This document shows, one piece after another, positions 11,530 through 22,590 of a DNA stretch of 64,000 bases (the first letter of the stretch is position 1; each line of letters opens with the position of its first letter). The notes under the pieces are model-generated. The model did no database searches and had not been told where the DNA came from. It saw nothing but the letters and a program-made list of their open reading frames with translations. The translations under genes were made by a program, and so were the position numbers. The DNA is taken from assembly GCF_019175385.1 (NCBI RefSeq), contig NC_083344.1:58652782-58716781 (forward strand), read 5' to 3'. Origin of the DNA: Lycium barbarum (taxonomy: Eukaryota; Streptophyta; Magnoliopsida; Solanales; Solanaceae).

Positions 11530-12871
11530 CTACCACGGCCTGCTGGTGTCTGAATACCTTACCCCGTAGGGCGCATAGCTACAGAAGAAGATGAACCAGC
11601 AATGGACCCAGTAGGCTGAGCCATACCACCTGAACCGCCTCCATACGGGCACTCTCTCATAATATGGCCTTGACGGCCGTAAGAAAAACAAGCACCTGTA
11701 GCAAGACGGCACTCCCCAAAATGGGGCCTACCTCACCGAGAACACCGAGGGAAAGGCAGCCTCGACTGACTCAACCCTCTGTTCATCTGCGAACCCGAAG
11801 CTTTGGAGCTCTGACCGGCTCCTGAATACCATGTGCTGTCAAATCTCCTGCTTGTAAACTGTGGGGGTGCACTCCGTACTGGCTGGGAAGGATATCTACT
11901 ATACTGCTGAGGCTGCCTGCCTCAAAACTCGCCAGGATAACTAGCCGATCTAGCCCTCTTATGCCGACCTCTGTCATAATCTCTATCTGGCTGACGTCCT
12001 CTATGTCGATCCTCTACCCCCTGTGCATATGCCTGTATCCGAGCAATATCCATACCTGGCTGAAGAGCCACCGCCACACAACCATCAATCAAATAGCGAT
12101 CCAGTCCCATCACAAAACGATGCACTCTATCAGCCATGTCAGCTACAATAGTAGGCGCATATCTGGCCAACGAATCAAACTCAAGACTGTACTCTCGAAC
12201 GCTCCTGCCACTCTGCCTCAGATGTAAGAATCTATCAACTCTAGCTCGTCTCATCTCTGGAGGCAGGAAGTGGCTAAGGAAGACCTCCACAAACTCATCC
12301 CATACTGCTAGAGGAGCATCTTCGCCCCTAGATAACTCCTACGACTCATACCAATTAACAAGCTACATCACGCAACCTATACGAAGCCAACTCATCAGAC
12401 TCAGTCTCAGAAGCCTTGATTATTCTCAATGTACACTGCATCTGCCGAACAAACTCCTGCGGATCGTCCTCAGGCTTTGACCCGAAAAATTCTGGAGGAT
12501 TACAACTTAAGAAGTCACGGGCCCTCAAACTGTCATGTCTATCCGCATGGTCAACTCCCAGTTCATGCCTGCGAGCCTGCCCTGCCACTAATCTGGTAAG
12601 AAACTGAACTGCATCTCTCATGGCCCTATCCTCCGCCCCTGGCTGAGGAGCTAGAGGCTCAGGTACTGGGGCCTCAGGGGCTGGCGGTGGAGTTGCCCCC
12701 TGATCTGCAGCTGTTGCTGCACTAGGTTCCTCCAGAAGTGGCGGTGTAGCAGAACTCGCTAACTGAAGCACAAGCTCAGGCATAAGCTGGGCACGGGCTC
12801 TTCCGAGTCTGGCTAGTATCTCCTGACACCGATTTGCCCTTCTGGGCAGCTGTCTCTTTCTTTGGAGGCAT
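11530..12871 (-). pseudogene. M1 gag remnant
   Basis: The start is the ATG at 12871-12869 (MPPKKETAAQKG), two bases after an acceptor-like CAG. A frameshift near residue 27 precedes the Pro/Ala-rich linker. The core follows in two open pieces: 12783-12355 (RDFLSCNPPEFFGSKPEDDP) and 12290-11922 (FLPPEMRRARVDRF, SLEFDSLARYAPT). Its basic C-terminal part is frameshifted. In the zinc knuckle the second cysteine is tyrosine (CFSYGRQGH), so the CX2CX4HX4C motif is broken. The product would be the capsid/nucleocapsid precursor of a Tekay-like element. Confidence 0.9.
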
Positions 12872-12980
12872 AACTGTAAACATAATAACCTGTTAGAGAG
12901 GGATTATCCTGATAATATAGCTCTATCGCACGATCTAGGATAAGAAGGAAAGATAACATCCTAAATGTCCAGTAGCTTCC

Positions 12981-13016
12981 AGTTTATAGATGTGGTGCAC
13001 AACACACCGATAAACA
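12981..13016 (-). other. Leader stem-loop of M1 with GTGCAC loop
   Basis: Minus-strand counterpart of the E leader stem-loop; hexamer at 12995-13000, 55 nt from the PBS start. One outer base pair is changed (AGTTTAT on the plus strand). Confidence 0.75.
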
Positions 13017-13059
13017 AGACTCTACTAGACACGGTGTGTAGACACTCCGAGGATGAACT

Positions 13060-13071
13060 GCTCTGATACCA
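13060..13071 (-). other. Primer binding site of M1 (initiator tRNA-Met)
   Basis: Plus strand GCTCTGATACCA, the exact 3' sequence of initiator tRNA-Met; reads TGGTATCAGAGC on the element strand, a few bases from the LTR end. Confidence 0.92.
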
Positions 13072-13075
13072 TTTT

Positions 13076-15619
13076 TGTCACGACCAAGCCCCGTGGGCCA
13101 TGACTAGTGCCCGAGATGGACACTCGTATACGTAGCCTGTTAGACATAATCAGACTGAAACTATAAACAATATGGGAATTGGCAAAGACCCAAAGGTTCA
13201 CAACGTCACATATCATGATAACCTGTCTCCTGAGGAGTCACAACCAATCACAACGAAATAAGATACGCAAGCCGACAAGGCTGCCACTATATACCATTAT
13301 GATATGCAAGCCGACTAGGCTGCCACTACATGTCAATATACTACGCAAGCCGACAAGGTTGCCACTACATATCGATACAATATGCGAGCCGGCAAGGCTG
13401 CCACAACAAACAGAAATATCCACAACAAACCATATAGACACAGCTGATCATAATCTATATACAACCCACACATATGTCTACAGTCCTCTAAGAGTATCAA
13501 CAGTGAAACATGATGGGACAGGGCCCCGCAGTACCCCTAGACAAACATATATATACATCAAAAGATCTGTACCAAATGTCTGGGCTCCGGAACAACGGAG
13601 CTCTCCAAGACAGCTGAGTGGGAATCCTAAGCTGGAGGATCACCGAATCGAGTATCTGTACCTGCGGGCATGAAACGCAGCCCCCCGAAGAAAGGGGGTC
13701 AGTACGAGATATGTACTGAGTATGTAAAGCATGAAATACAATAAAGAGGATCATGACTGAAATAGGGATTACAGGCGGCAAGTATAATATCTAGAATACC
13801 AATACACTGCCTTATGAAACATAAATCATGCATGTCAATATCATATATCATACCCGGCCCTTTACGGGACTCGGTGAATAAAGTCATCATATACCATCCT
13901 TGGAGCCATAATCACATCGTCATATCATTATATCATCATATCATCATATATATACCGCACCCGACCCTCTAATGAGGGACTCGGTGAACAATGCAGTGAA
14001 ACTGTGCATGATAACATACCCGGCCCGGGACTCAGTGAAAGATATAATGACAGTATGCACGAGTAGAATATGAGTAACCATATGCAAATCAAATCATCAT
14101 CTGAGACTCGATAGGGTAGACAGAATGAACTAACACTTGAATATCAACGAAGGCAGTTATGTCAAATATCCCTCGAACGTCATTATGAATTATGTCAAAT
14201 GGGACTTCAAGAATCATAAACGTGTACCGAGACAATATGAAATAACTTATGGAAATCAACGACATTAACCACCCTAGTGTCTCTAAGAATAGGAGCTTAT
14301 ACATTCGTCGTTTGTTCATTTCATGTAAATCATGCCAAAAATAAAGAAGGGTTAACTTTACATACCTGTTATAGGTTATAGGTTAACCGTAACCAAGTTC
14401 GCTTCGTCGCCCCTTTAGCCTATTTAATATGAAAGTAACGCTATCGTTAGTAAACTATACTTTCTAGCTTATAAATCTACAACCAATCACTTATAGGAAT
14501 CATTCTTTAGTTCATACTTTCTTGATTAGGATTTTGGTTAGTTAAGAACTTAACGGAAATCGGGTAGCATTTCCTCTATATAACTCGCCTAACCCGAACT
14601 TCCAATTAATCTCCTGTTATCACAGCAATACCAACAACAACAATAATAGAAATATTCATATCAAATCCTTAAAATCCAGCCCATAAACAACTAAAACAAC
14701 CCAATAACCTTTCTTAATCCTTTTCCGATCCAAATCATTAACATCTAAGATTACACACCAAACAGACCAACATACGCTTTGTATACGATATATTATACAC
14801 TTATATCTTCCAGATTTAGAAGCCACATCACCAACAACACGACAACAACAAGAACAACAACACATGAACATAAAACCACACTTTTAATCTTTCAACTCAA
14901 CAATTCCATATAACAACTACATCTTTAATTATCATAATTTCTTCACTTTTAACACACAATCAACGACACCATTAATCCAAAATACCATAAAATGAGAAGA
15001 TCTTACCTTAATTTAATTGGAGCCGATTATACACTCGCTTGCACCAATTGCACTATTTCCTCTTCCTCAATTCAATACCCAATGTTGCTATCACCTCCTT
15101 GGGAGTGAAAATACCTTGGAATTAATCTAAGCAAGATTTTTTTTTTAAAGACCATGGCTGGCCGAGAGCTTGGCAGCCATGGCTATGCTCTTCTTTCTCT
15201 TTCTCTTAAGCTACACTTTGCAAAATGAAAATTATAGCTAAAATTGGTCATTGACATAGATATATATATATATATATATGATGTACCTCCATAGGACACG
15301 TGCCCCCCCCCCCCCCCTAATGACTCATCAATTTATTGTTTTGTTTTTTTTAAATGGTGGGGCCCACTTTAATTATATAATTAGCTAACTTAATTAATCT
15401 TAATTAATCACTAATCTCCACTTAATAATCTAATCATAGTTAATTAATTCCTAATCTCCATTAATATTTCTATACTAATTGAAATTTATAAACAAATCGT
15501 GCACTAATTAAAATTGAGGATTAAAAGCCCTTGTCACTTATCCCAAAAATAATCTCGTCCTTAAACTTATGTCGATTAGCTTACGAATAATTTGACGTAC
15601 AAAAATACGGGATATAACA
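13076..15619 (-). mobile_element. 5' LTR of M1 (2544 bp)
   Basis: On the minus strand it runs from TGTTATATCCCG (15619) to GACA (13076). It has donor-like GTAAGA (intron start 15006), acceptor-like TATAG (AG ends 14576), donor-like AG/GTATGTAAAG (14365) and the double stem-loop (13681-13719). It also has CCGAGTCCC-type hairpins (13850-14035), the tandem GGCAGCC units and a poly-C run at 15304-15317. Confidence 0.92.
13262..13405 (-). repeat. Four tandem GGCAGCC..GGCTTGC hairpin units
   Basis: Plus-strand GCAAGCC..GGCTGCC (with variants) repeated four times at ~37-40 bp spacing in the 3' part of the M1 LTR; same family as 9051-9160. Confidence 0.75.
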
Positions 15620-16587
15620 GTATTAATGATTAATTAAGTTAATTAGTGTATTGAATGGACCCTACTACAACATGGCCAAATCTGATTGGTCCATGCCATA
15701 GTGGGACACTTGTCAACATGGCTGCTTGCTTATAAATAATATGTGATGACTCATTTAGTCACAAATTCATCTTCACAAAGTTTAATTAGGGAAAAATAGA
15801 AACCACAACAGCCATGGCAGCTCACGGCCATAGCAGCTCTTGATCAACTCAAGCTTTTGATAGCAAAAAATTTAAATTCCTAAGGTGTTCTAAACATTCA
15901 AAGGTGAGCAACAACGTGAATTTAATCCTTGGGGCAGCAAGAACACTTGTAATTTTAATTCATTATTCCAGCAACGTTAAGAGGCCAAGCTTGCTAAGGT
16001 AATGTTTAATTCCCTCCTACATGTTTTACAGATGGTTTGGTCTTTGTATAATTTGGTAAATGTGAAATTTGTGAAAGGAAAGCTTAAATCATGCTAGAAT
16101 TTGTATTGATTCCATGGGCTGTTTTAGGACTTGTCGTAGTATTAGGATAGTTTTCTTGCATATAGTATTTGATGTCGTTGTTGTGTTGTTGCTGATATGA
16201 ATCACCAATTGGGAAGAAAGAAATGTATAAGATATCGTATACGAAGCGTATGTGGCTTGTTTGGTGTATATTTTTAGATGTTCGAGGTGTATCGGGCATT
16301 GTTATGTTGTAATTATGGACTGTTTAGGGGCATGTTGTTGTTAAGTTATTGATGGGATTTGCTTGTATATGGATAATAGTCGCTGATTGTTGTGTTGCTC
16401 GATTCGAAAGAAAAGATAAGTTTAAAACATACTTCTAGTAGTCCGAAAGATTTCTTTTGGGTGGTTGTAATTGTTGGACTATTATAAGGTCATTTCGATG
16501 AAGTGTTGTGGCTATAGATTATTAGGAATAACTTGAATATGTCGTAGTCGTTATGATGACTATTATTGAATGTTGTAATGTGTGGGC
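15620..16587 (+). mobile_element. Fragment L: 5' half of a plus-strand LTR
   Basis: A+T-rich non-coding DNA resembling about 7020-7620 of the E LTR: alternating TTAATTAA, a TATA box, the GCCATGGC region and a donor-like AAG/GTAATG at 15999. It is bounded by M1 on the left and minus LTR C on the right, both inserted into it. Minus-strand ORFs in it are not supported. Confidence 0.6.
15731..15738 (+). promoter_or_regulatory. Candidate TATA box in LTR fragment L
   Basis: TATAAATA, the plant consensus, ahead of a sequence resembling the presumed start region of the E LTR. Confidence 0.45.
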
Positions 16588-17267
16588 TGTCACACCCCAA
16601 TCTCATCAGGGCATGATGGCCACCCACCTCTTACTTAGAGCTGAGCGAACCCTCTGGTATTCACATAATGAAACTGGACATATAATAAAGTACTTTCAGT
16701 CAAACCATAGGAATTTGCGAACGATACTCAATTAATCAAAAATCGAGTAAGACAAGCTGAGATATCGGCCTACATGATCGCATTACTCAATGCATGACAT
16801 CTTAGCATACTAACCACAGGACACTGTCTACAAAGTCTCTAAGAGTAACCACCTGAATCATATGAGTCGGGACATGGCCCCGACGTACCCATACACACAT
16901 ATGATAACCATAATGACTGGCACTGCTCCAGGAAGAAAATGGAGTTTTCCAATCCCAGCTGATAACCAACCATCCTAGCTGAATACTTTTACCTGCAAAA
17001 CAGTCTGGGACTGTGTGGCATGAACACAGCTCCCCCAGGCAAAGGGACGTCAGTACGAACAATGTACCGAGTATGTAAGGCAGCAGTGATCATAAACAAT
17101 GAGACATACGCCATAATGAATGTATGAGAAACCACCTGTAATATGAATAGCCCCGAAGGCAATGACTAAAAATGTAATATATGCCATACCTGGCCCATTA
17201 TAGGACTCTGTGAATAAAGTCATCATATACCATACCCGGCCTGTCATGGGACTCAGTGCCATAATCA

Positions 17268-17309
<42 letters not shown>

Positions 17310-17339
17310 CCGGCCCTCTAGTGAGGGACTCGGTGAACA
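16588..17339 (-). mobile_element. LTR C, 3' portion, cut by element A
   Basis: Minus-oriented LTR end: plus strand TGTCACACCCCAATC at 16588 is the reverse of the terminus of the solo LTR at 29729. It includes the paired stem-loop (about 17032-17069), CCGGCC..GGACTC hairpins (17185-17335) and a (TA)n tract (17272-17305). Element A is inserted at 17340; the rest of C is missing, apparently lost in the deletion that fused A to B. Confidence 0.8.
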
Positions 17340-17887
17340 TGTTATATCCCGTGTTTTTACGCATTTGAAAAATTTGGAATGATCTTGTTTTGAAGGAAAT
17401 AAGGCTATGTTTTTATTTTATGTAACATATGTGTGATATTCATGAAAATTTTCGAAGCGAAAGTGCGGAATAAGGCCAAGGGCAAAATTGGAATTTCGGA
17501 AATTAGTTTCGGGAATTACAAAAAATAGGATCCATAATTATTTGGGCTCAATAAATAAAAGGGAAATTTTGGCCCAAAGTTTGAAGGGTGGCCGGCCATG
17601 GATTAGGCCCAAGCCCATAATTAATTTATCCATGTGATAAATTAAATAAGAGGAATAAATATCTAGATCCCTTTAGAACATTCAAGACTTCAACAAAACA
17701 AAAGAAAGTAAGCAAGAGAGAGGGAGAGGGTTCGGCCCTTCAAGAAAGAAAAAAAAATTCTATCTTCCAACTTTGATTCAAAAATCTTGTTCTTCTTGAA
17801 TTCTTAACAAGTTCAAGACGCTCTACAACGTGGTATAATTAGTTTAGCAAAAGAACAACGTTTGCGGCAAGAAAGAAATTTGAAGAA

Positions 17888-17898
17888 AAAGGTAAGAA
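17888..17898 (+). other. Candidate splice donor D1 in A LTR
   Basis: AAAG/GTAAGAA, intron start 17892; a near-perfect plant donor. Counterparts occur in E, L, M1, G, H, I, F (both LTRs), the solo LTR 27101-29729, J and B 5' LTR. It is lost in K and mutated to AT in B's 3' LTR. Splicing is inferred. Confidence 0.5.
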
Positions 17899-18556
17899 TC
17901 TTATCCCTTTTGGTATGGAAGAAAAAGGTTAGAATTGTATGAAAATTATGGGATTGTGGTGTATGGGTGCATGACGTGTGTGTGTGTGAAGCCGTGTGTG
18001 TGTGTGTGGTGGAGCATGGTCGTGAGCAATTGTGTGGTGAAGGGAGGTTGAAGTGAAGTTCATTAAGTTGGTTAGTTGCGTCGTTATGGTATGTATGACG
18101 TAAATAAAGGTTTAATGAGTTGAGTTAGCATTGAAATTGGTTGTATGTTGTTATGGGAAATTATGTGATTTTTATATGATTTTTATATAATTGTGAAAGT
18201 AAAATTCTAAATGAGAATTATGGTTGTTGTTAATGAATTTGGAAGAAAACAATGTGAGTTGGTAGTGTTGTTGCATTTGTTGAAGTTTCGGATAAAATAT
18301 GGAATTGGCGGAATTGTTTGAATCCTTGGGTATTGTTTGGAATGTTATTGAATTATGCTTGAATAACCTTGAATTAGTAAATGAATGTGAGGATGTTGAT
18401 ATTAGCTTGATATTGTGAAGATGGAATGAAAGTTGTCACCTTATGTAGAAAAGAGGACTATTTATGTTATAGTGCGTTTTGTGATGATTGTTGATGCTCT
18501 TGGTATTGTGGTGTCGTTGTTGTTGATATTTTGGACCGAGATGATTCTCGGGGACG

Positions 18557-18582
18557 TTGAATTTACAGGGGAAATGCTGCCG
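18557..18582 (+). other. Candidate splice acceptor A1 in A LTR
   Basis: TTGAATTTACAG ending 18568, then GGGAAATGCTGCCG, one of the best conserved blocks among these LTRs. With D2 it would define a 145-nt exon (18569-18713). Confidence 0.45.
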
Positions 18583-18710
18583 AAATTTCGGTAGACAATA
18601 TGAATTTAAGATTTAAATTCTAAAAGCTTGAACTCATATTTGGCAACTATGACCATTTGTAGTTTTTGGACGAAACGGGGATTGAGTTTGGGTGAGCGTA
18701 AGACGTAAGT

Positions 18711-18724
18711 AAGGTATGTAAAGC
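18711..18724 (+). other. Candidate splice donor D2 in A LTR
   Basis: AAG/GTATGTAAAGC, intron start 18714. It is found in every LTR in the window that covers this region. Pairing with the acceptor before gag would remove 18714-20538, including the PBS and leader stem-loop. Confidence 0.5.
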
Positions 18725-19252
18725 TATCCCTTTCTTTCTTTTGGCATGTCCTAGATATACTAGGTTGAGATTTGAGCCTCGGAGGTTATTCTGCTCATAG
18801 AAATTCGAGTCTGAGTTTGGGTACTATTCATTCAATATAATTGAACTATAAACCTTATGTCTTGTTGGAAAACTGTTCAAACATGCATAACTTGTGGAGA
18901 CGTGATAGAATCGTTCTGAAACCTGTGTGGATGACTCGATAGAGTCTAATGTTTGTAATTTATGTCCGCCACCTCGACTTGACCCGAGATGGGCCACTAG
19001 TCCCGAGACTTCCTTCGTTTGTCTTACTTGAGCTATTTTTGGTATGATATAAAAAGGGGACTTTTATCTATGAATCTAAGGCTCCGTTGAATTACTCCAT
19101 AAGTTATGTGAAAGCTCCTTAATGTGAATGATGCTAAATTTTCAGAAAATGGCTTATAAGGTATTTTTCGAAAGTTTTATAAATTAAAGGCTCATATCTT
19201 TTGTATACTAATTCCGACGGACTCGATGCTTACTTTAAGCTTTCTGACCTCA

Positions 19253-19253
<1 letters not shown>

Positions 19254-19311
<58 letters not shown>
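19254..19311 (+). repeat. (TA)n microsatellite
   Basis: About 29 TA units in the A LTR, followed by GTATATGTATATG. F LTRs have a much shorter run at the same place. Confidence 0.95.
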
Positions 19312-19316
<5 letters not shown>

Positions 19317-19800
19317 GTATATGTATTTATTAGTCGAGTCTTGGAAGTTAATTGTGTATATGCATATGATTTTCCGCACTACTCTGCTCGTGCCTATTAC
19401 TATGATATGTTCGCCGGTTCCCGAGCTGGTTTTGTGATCGTGTGCATTTTGACATATTCGGCAGTATGTTGTGTTACGGTTCCCGAGACCTCGCCATGGG
19501 GCCAGGTACCGTTTATGGAGTTATGCTGTGATATGGCTTATGATATGCTTTGATGATGTGATATGTGTGATGATATGTTATGTTCGGGGTTGTACGGAGA
19601 TTTGAAACTTTCTGGAGTATGCTGTGTTGTGGCGCCAGCGTCGGAGTGGCGACCACGTTCCTGAGCCTTATGCATGATTTCGTTTATTTGCATTATGTAC
19701 ATATGATTTCCGTATCGGTTTGATATACTGATTCGGTATTCTCTTTCTGTACCTTTACTACAGTTATGGTTTGGATTTCTGTACTCTATGCTTTACATAC

Positions 19801-19838
19801 TCAGTACATCTTTCGTACTGACCCCCTTTCTTCGGGGG
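19801..19838 (+). other. Conserved double stem-loop in A LTR
   Basis: TCAGTAC/GTACTGA (7-bp stem) directly followed by CCCCC/GGGGG (5-bp stem, TTTCTTC loop) and then GCTGCGTTTCATGCC. Present in almost every LTR here with compensating changes (see findings). Confidence 0.75.
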
Positions 19839-20378
19839 CTGCGTTTCATGCCCGCAAGTGCTGAGTTTCGTGACCCACCAGTGTAGGCCATACTTTCTGT
19901 TATTACAGAGCGCTCCTCTTGATCAAGAGCCTACATCTTGGTACATATCTTTTGTCATGTATCTGTTTCTGTATATATTTGGACTATTTGGGGTACGGCG
20001 GGGCCCTGTCCCGCCATATGTTTCCGTTTTGGTTTGTAGAGGCCTGTAGTCATATATGTGGGTCGAGGGTCCTACGTGTGTTTGTTCTCTTTATGATTTG
20101 TGTCTAAATGCGGTCCTATCTGTTATGGCGGCCATGGTGGCCCATATGTTTGTATATATGCATATGTTCGGCGATGTGTATTTCGCCGCCTCTTTTGGCT
20201 TTGATATGATATCTTTGCACGCGCGACCGCTTAAGATAATATTTGACTTCAAATCTGTTTAAAATAATTAACACGAGATCTCAGTTAAATTAGAATATGA
20301 CGAGTTAGCATGTAAGTCTGTTTGGAGTGTCCAAATAGGGCACCAGTCACGGCCCACGGAGCTGGGTCATGACAAAAG

Positions 20379-20390
20379 TGGTATCAGAGC
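20379..20390 (+). other. Primer binding site of A (initiator tRNA-Met)
   Basis: TGGTATCAGAGC, an exact 12-nt complement of the tRNA 3' end, four bases after the LTR end. Confidence 0.95.
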
Positions 20391-20433
20391 GGTTTGTCCT
20401 CAGAATGTCTATAGGCCGTGTCTCGTAGAGTCT

Positions 20434-20469
20434 TGTTTATCGGTATGTCGTGCACCACATCTATAAACA
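20434..20469 (+). other. Leader stem-loop of A with GTGCAC loop
   Basis: Outer arms TGTTTAT/ATAAACA, inner arms GGTATG/CACATC with one mismatch, loop TC+GTGCAC (20450-20455), 55 nt from the PBS start. Confidence 0.75.
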
Positions 20470-20514
20470 GGAGGCTACAGGACATTTAGGGTGTTACCTT
20501 TCTTTGAATCTTTT

Positions 20515-20538
20515 CTGACCGATTGTTGTATTTTTCAG
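20515..20538 (+). other. Branch point and splice acceptor A2 before gag of A
   Basis: Branch-like CTGAC (A at 20518), then a T-rich run and TTTTTCAG ending 20538, two bases before the gag ATG. Comparable branch-plus-YAG sites precede the first ORF or its position in K, M1, B, E and F. Confidence 0.5.
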
Positions 20539-20540
20539 TG

Positions 20541-21754
20541 ATGCCTCCGAAAAAGGCAACGGTTGCCCAGAAGGGCAAGGCGGTGGGGGGAGAGACTAGT
20601 CAGATGCCGAGGGTTACACGGGCTCGCGCTCCGATTATGCCCGGTATTGTACTTCAGTCAGAGGGTTCGGCCATACCACCACCGGAGGAGCCTGGAGCAT
20701 GACCCATCATTAGCTCCAGAGGCTCCAGCGCCCGAGCCTCCAGCTCCTCAGCCCGGGGCGGAGGATAGGACGTTGCGGGAAGTCGTACAGTTGTTGATGA
20801 CTTTGGTGGCGGGACAGGCTCGCAGACGCAGGCCGAGAGGTGATGATGATGATGACAGGCGTGATAGCCTGAGGGTTCGTGATTTCCTGACATGTAGTCC
20901 CCCAGAGTTTTTCGGGTCTAAGCCCGAGGAGGACCCCCACGACTTCATTCGGGGGATGAGGCGCTCATTGGGACTAGTCAGGGCTTCAGAGACCGAGTCC
21001 GTTGAGTTAGCCTCGCACAGATTACGAGATATTGCGGCTAATTGGTATGAGTCCTGGGAGCTGTCCAGAGGTGAGGGTGCTCCCCCAGCTACATGGGACG
21101 AGTTTGTGGCCGCTTTTCTCCACCACTTTTTTACCCCCGGAGTTGCGGAGGGCGAGGGTTGACAGATTTTTGCAGCTGCGGCAGAGAGGTCGGAGTGTTC
21201 GTGAGTATAATTTGGAGTTTGATTCTTTGGCCCGATATGCACCTGCTATAGTAGTTGATACGGCTGACCGGATGCACCGGTACGTGATAGGGCTGGACCG
21301 TTACTTGGTTGACAGCTGCATGGCGATGGCATCGCAAACTGATATGGACATCGCCCGGTTACAGGCCTACGCGCAGGGTATGGAGGACCGGCATAGAGAG
21401 GACCGGTCGGGCAGAGATCGGGATAGAGGCCGCCCAAGCGGGCTAGATCAGCAGGGTATTCTGGAGATTTTCGAGGTGGACAGCCTCAGTCACAGCAGTC
21501 AGGTAGATATCCTTCTCCGTCAGGCCGGGGTACACAGTCCGCCGGTAGACGGTTTGATGGTGCAGGACCGTCTGGGGCCGGTCAGAGTTCCAGAGCATCA
21601 GGTTCGCAGACGACCAGGGGTTCCAGCCAGTCCAGACCACCCAGGCCCCGTTGTTCTTGTTGTGGGAGATCGCACCCATGGGAGTGCTACCGAGCCACAG
21701 GAGCTTGTTTTTCCTGCGGCCGTCAGGGCCCTGTTATGCGAGATTGTGCGATAG
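20541..21754 (+). pseudogene. gag of A, frameshifted
   Basis: Starts at the ATG of MPPKKATVAQKG. A frameshift near 20700 in the Pro/Ala linker leads to the core (RDFLTCSPPEFFGSKPEEDP, ANWYESWELSRGE). An extra T in a T6 run near 21130 shifts the frame again; intact relatives have T5 there. The following piece holds FLPPELRRARVDRF and SLARYAPAI-like motifs, and a third shift near 21440 scrambles the basic C-terminal region. In the zinc knuckle near 21705-21750 the histidine is proline (CGRQGPVMRDC), destroying the CX2CX4HX4C ligand set. Gag would form the virus-like particle and bind RNA; this copy cannot be made intact. Confidence 0.92.
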
Positions 21755-22590
21755 CGAGTGGTTCTGGTAGTACAGTTCAGCCGACGGGATCAGCCGCTGG
21801 TTCATCTTCTACTCCCTCAGCTATGCGCCCTGCATGGCAGGGTTTGTCGGCACCGGCGGGCCGCGGTCGGGGCCGTGGCAGTGTTTCAGATTCTAGCGGT
21901 CCTTCGAACAGCATATATGCATTGTCTAGTCACCAGGATCATGAGGCTTCACCAAATGTTGTCACAGGTACCTTACTGGTTTTCTCCCGATCTGTATATG
22001 CATTGATTGATCCTGACTCTACTTTATCGTATATCTCTCCGCTCGTTGCTAGAAAAATTGGAATAACACCCGAACCTATAGAACCATTTGAAGTGGCCAC
22101 ACCGGTTGGGGACTTTACTATAGCGAGGCAGGTATTTAAAGATTGTTCTGTTATCATATATGATTGTTGCACTAAAGCTGATTTGGTAGAGTTAGATATG
22201 CTGGAATTTGATGTCATTATGGGTATGGATTGGTTAGCTTCCTGCTATGCTAATGTTGACTGCCAGAAAAAGGTAGTTCGTTTCTAGTTTCCAGGGGAAC
22301 CAGTCATAGAGTGGTCAGGGAGTACATCATCGCCGAGGGGTAAGTTTATTTCATACCTCAAGGCTAAGAAGATGATTCAGAAAGGTTATATCTATCATTT
22401 GGTCCGTGTGCACGATACTAAGGCCGAGACACCTACTCTTCAGTCAGTTCCGGTTGTTAATGAATTCTCAGATGTATTCCCAGATGAGCTTCCAGGCCTC
22501 CCGCCTGAGTGGGAGATAGACTTCACTATATATTTGTTGCCAGATACGCAGCCCATATCTATTCCTCCGTATAGAATGACACCTGCATAA
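21736..22590 (+). pseudogene. Gag tail and protease region of A
   Basis: Opens at MRDC, the end of the zinc knuckle, followed by a Ser/Gly/Arg-rich linker and the aspartic protease domain. The active-site segment reads ALIDPDSTLSYIS where relatives (K, B) have ALIDPGS, a Gly-to-Asp change next to the catalytic Asp, probably inactivating. The conserved FDVIMGMDWL follows. An in-frame TAG ends it at 22287 (relatives have Gln, CAG). The frame stays open beyond the stop through the protease-RT linker ([20 protein letters not shown]) to TAA at 22588-22590, where relatives have Glu. Confidence 0.92.

Larger units (their letters stand above)
9273..15619 (-). mobile_element. Element M1: degenerate autonomous chromovirus (5' LTR to integrase)
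   Basis: Minus-strand element in normal order: 5' LTR (13076-15619), PBS, leader stem-loop, gag, protease, RT, RNase H and the start of the integrase zinc domain, where E interrupts it. The remaining integrase, chromodomain and 3' LTR must lie left of E, beyond the window. Right flank is GTATT (15620-15624). Confidence 0.9.
17340..20374 (+). mobile_element. 5' LTR of A (3035 bp)
   Basis: TGTTATATCCCG to GTCATGACA, followed by the PBS. Contains splice-like sites at 17892, 18568 and 18714, a (TA)n tract at 19254-19311 and the double stem-loop at 19801-19838. The ATGGCGGCCATGGTGGCCC region (20124-20144) stands where other LTRs have GGCAGCC tandem hairpins. Confidence 0.95.

Noticed and set aside
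12345..12375. Programmed frameshift in gag of M1
   Set aside because: No slippery site or shared position among elements; frame changes occur at different places in each copy, as expected of decay.
12136..12480. Plus-strand ORFs of 88-114 codons opposite the gag of M1 (also 20748-21242 opposite A gag and 62608-62946 opposite K gag)
   Set aside because: Antisense shadows of GC-rich gag coding; the gag frame carries the conserved motifs.
13262..13405. CRISPR-like regular repeats
   Set aside because: Only 3-4 degenerate units inside an LTR of a plant retrotransposon, without unique spacers or cas genes.
15304..15317. Poly-C runs (also 44871-44886) as functional elements
   Set aside because: Simple homopolymers in non-coding DNA, length-variable and prone to sequencing error.
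20379..20390. tRNA gene
   Set aside because: The match to tRNA-Met is only the 12-nt primer site; no cloverleaf is present.
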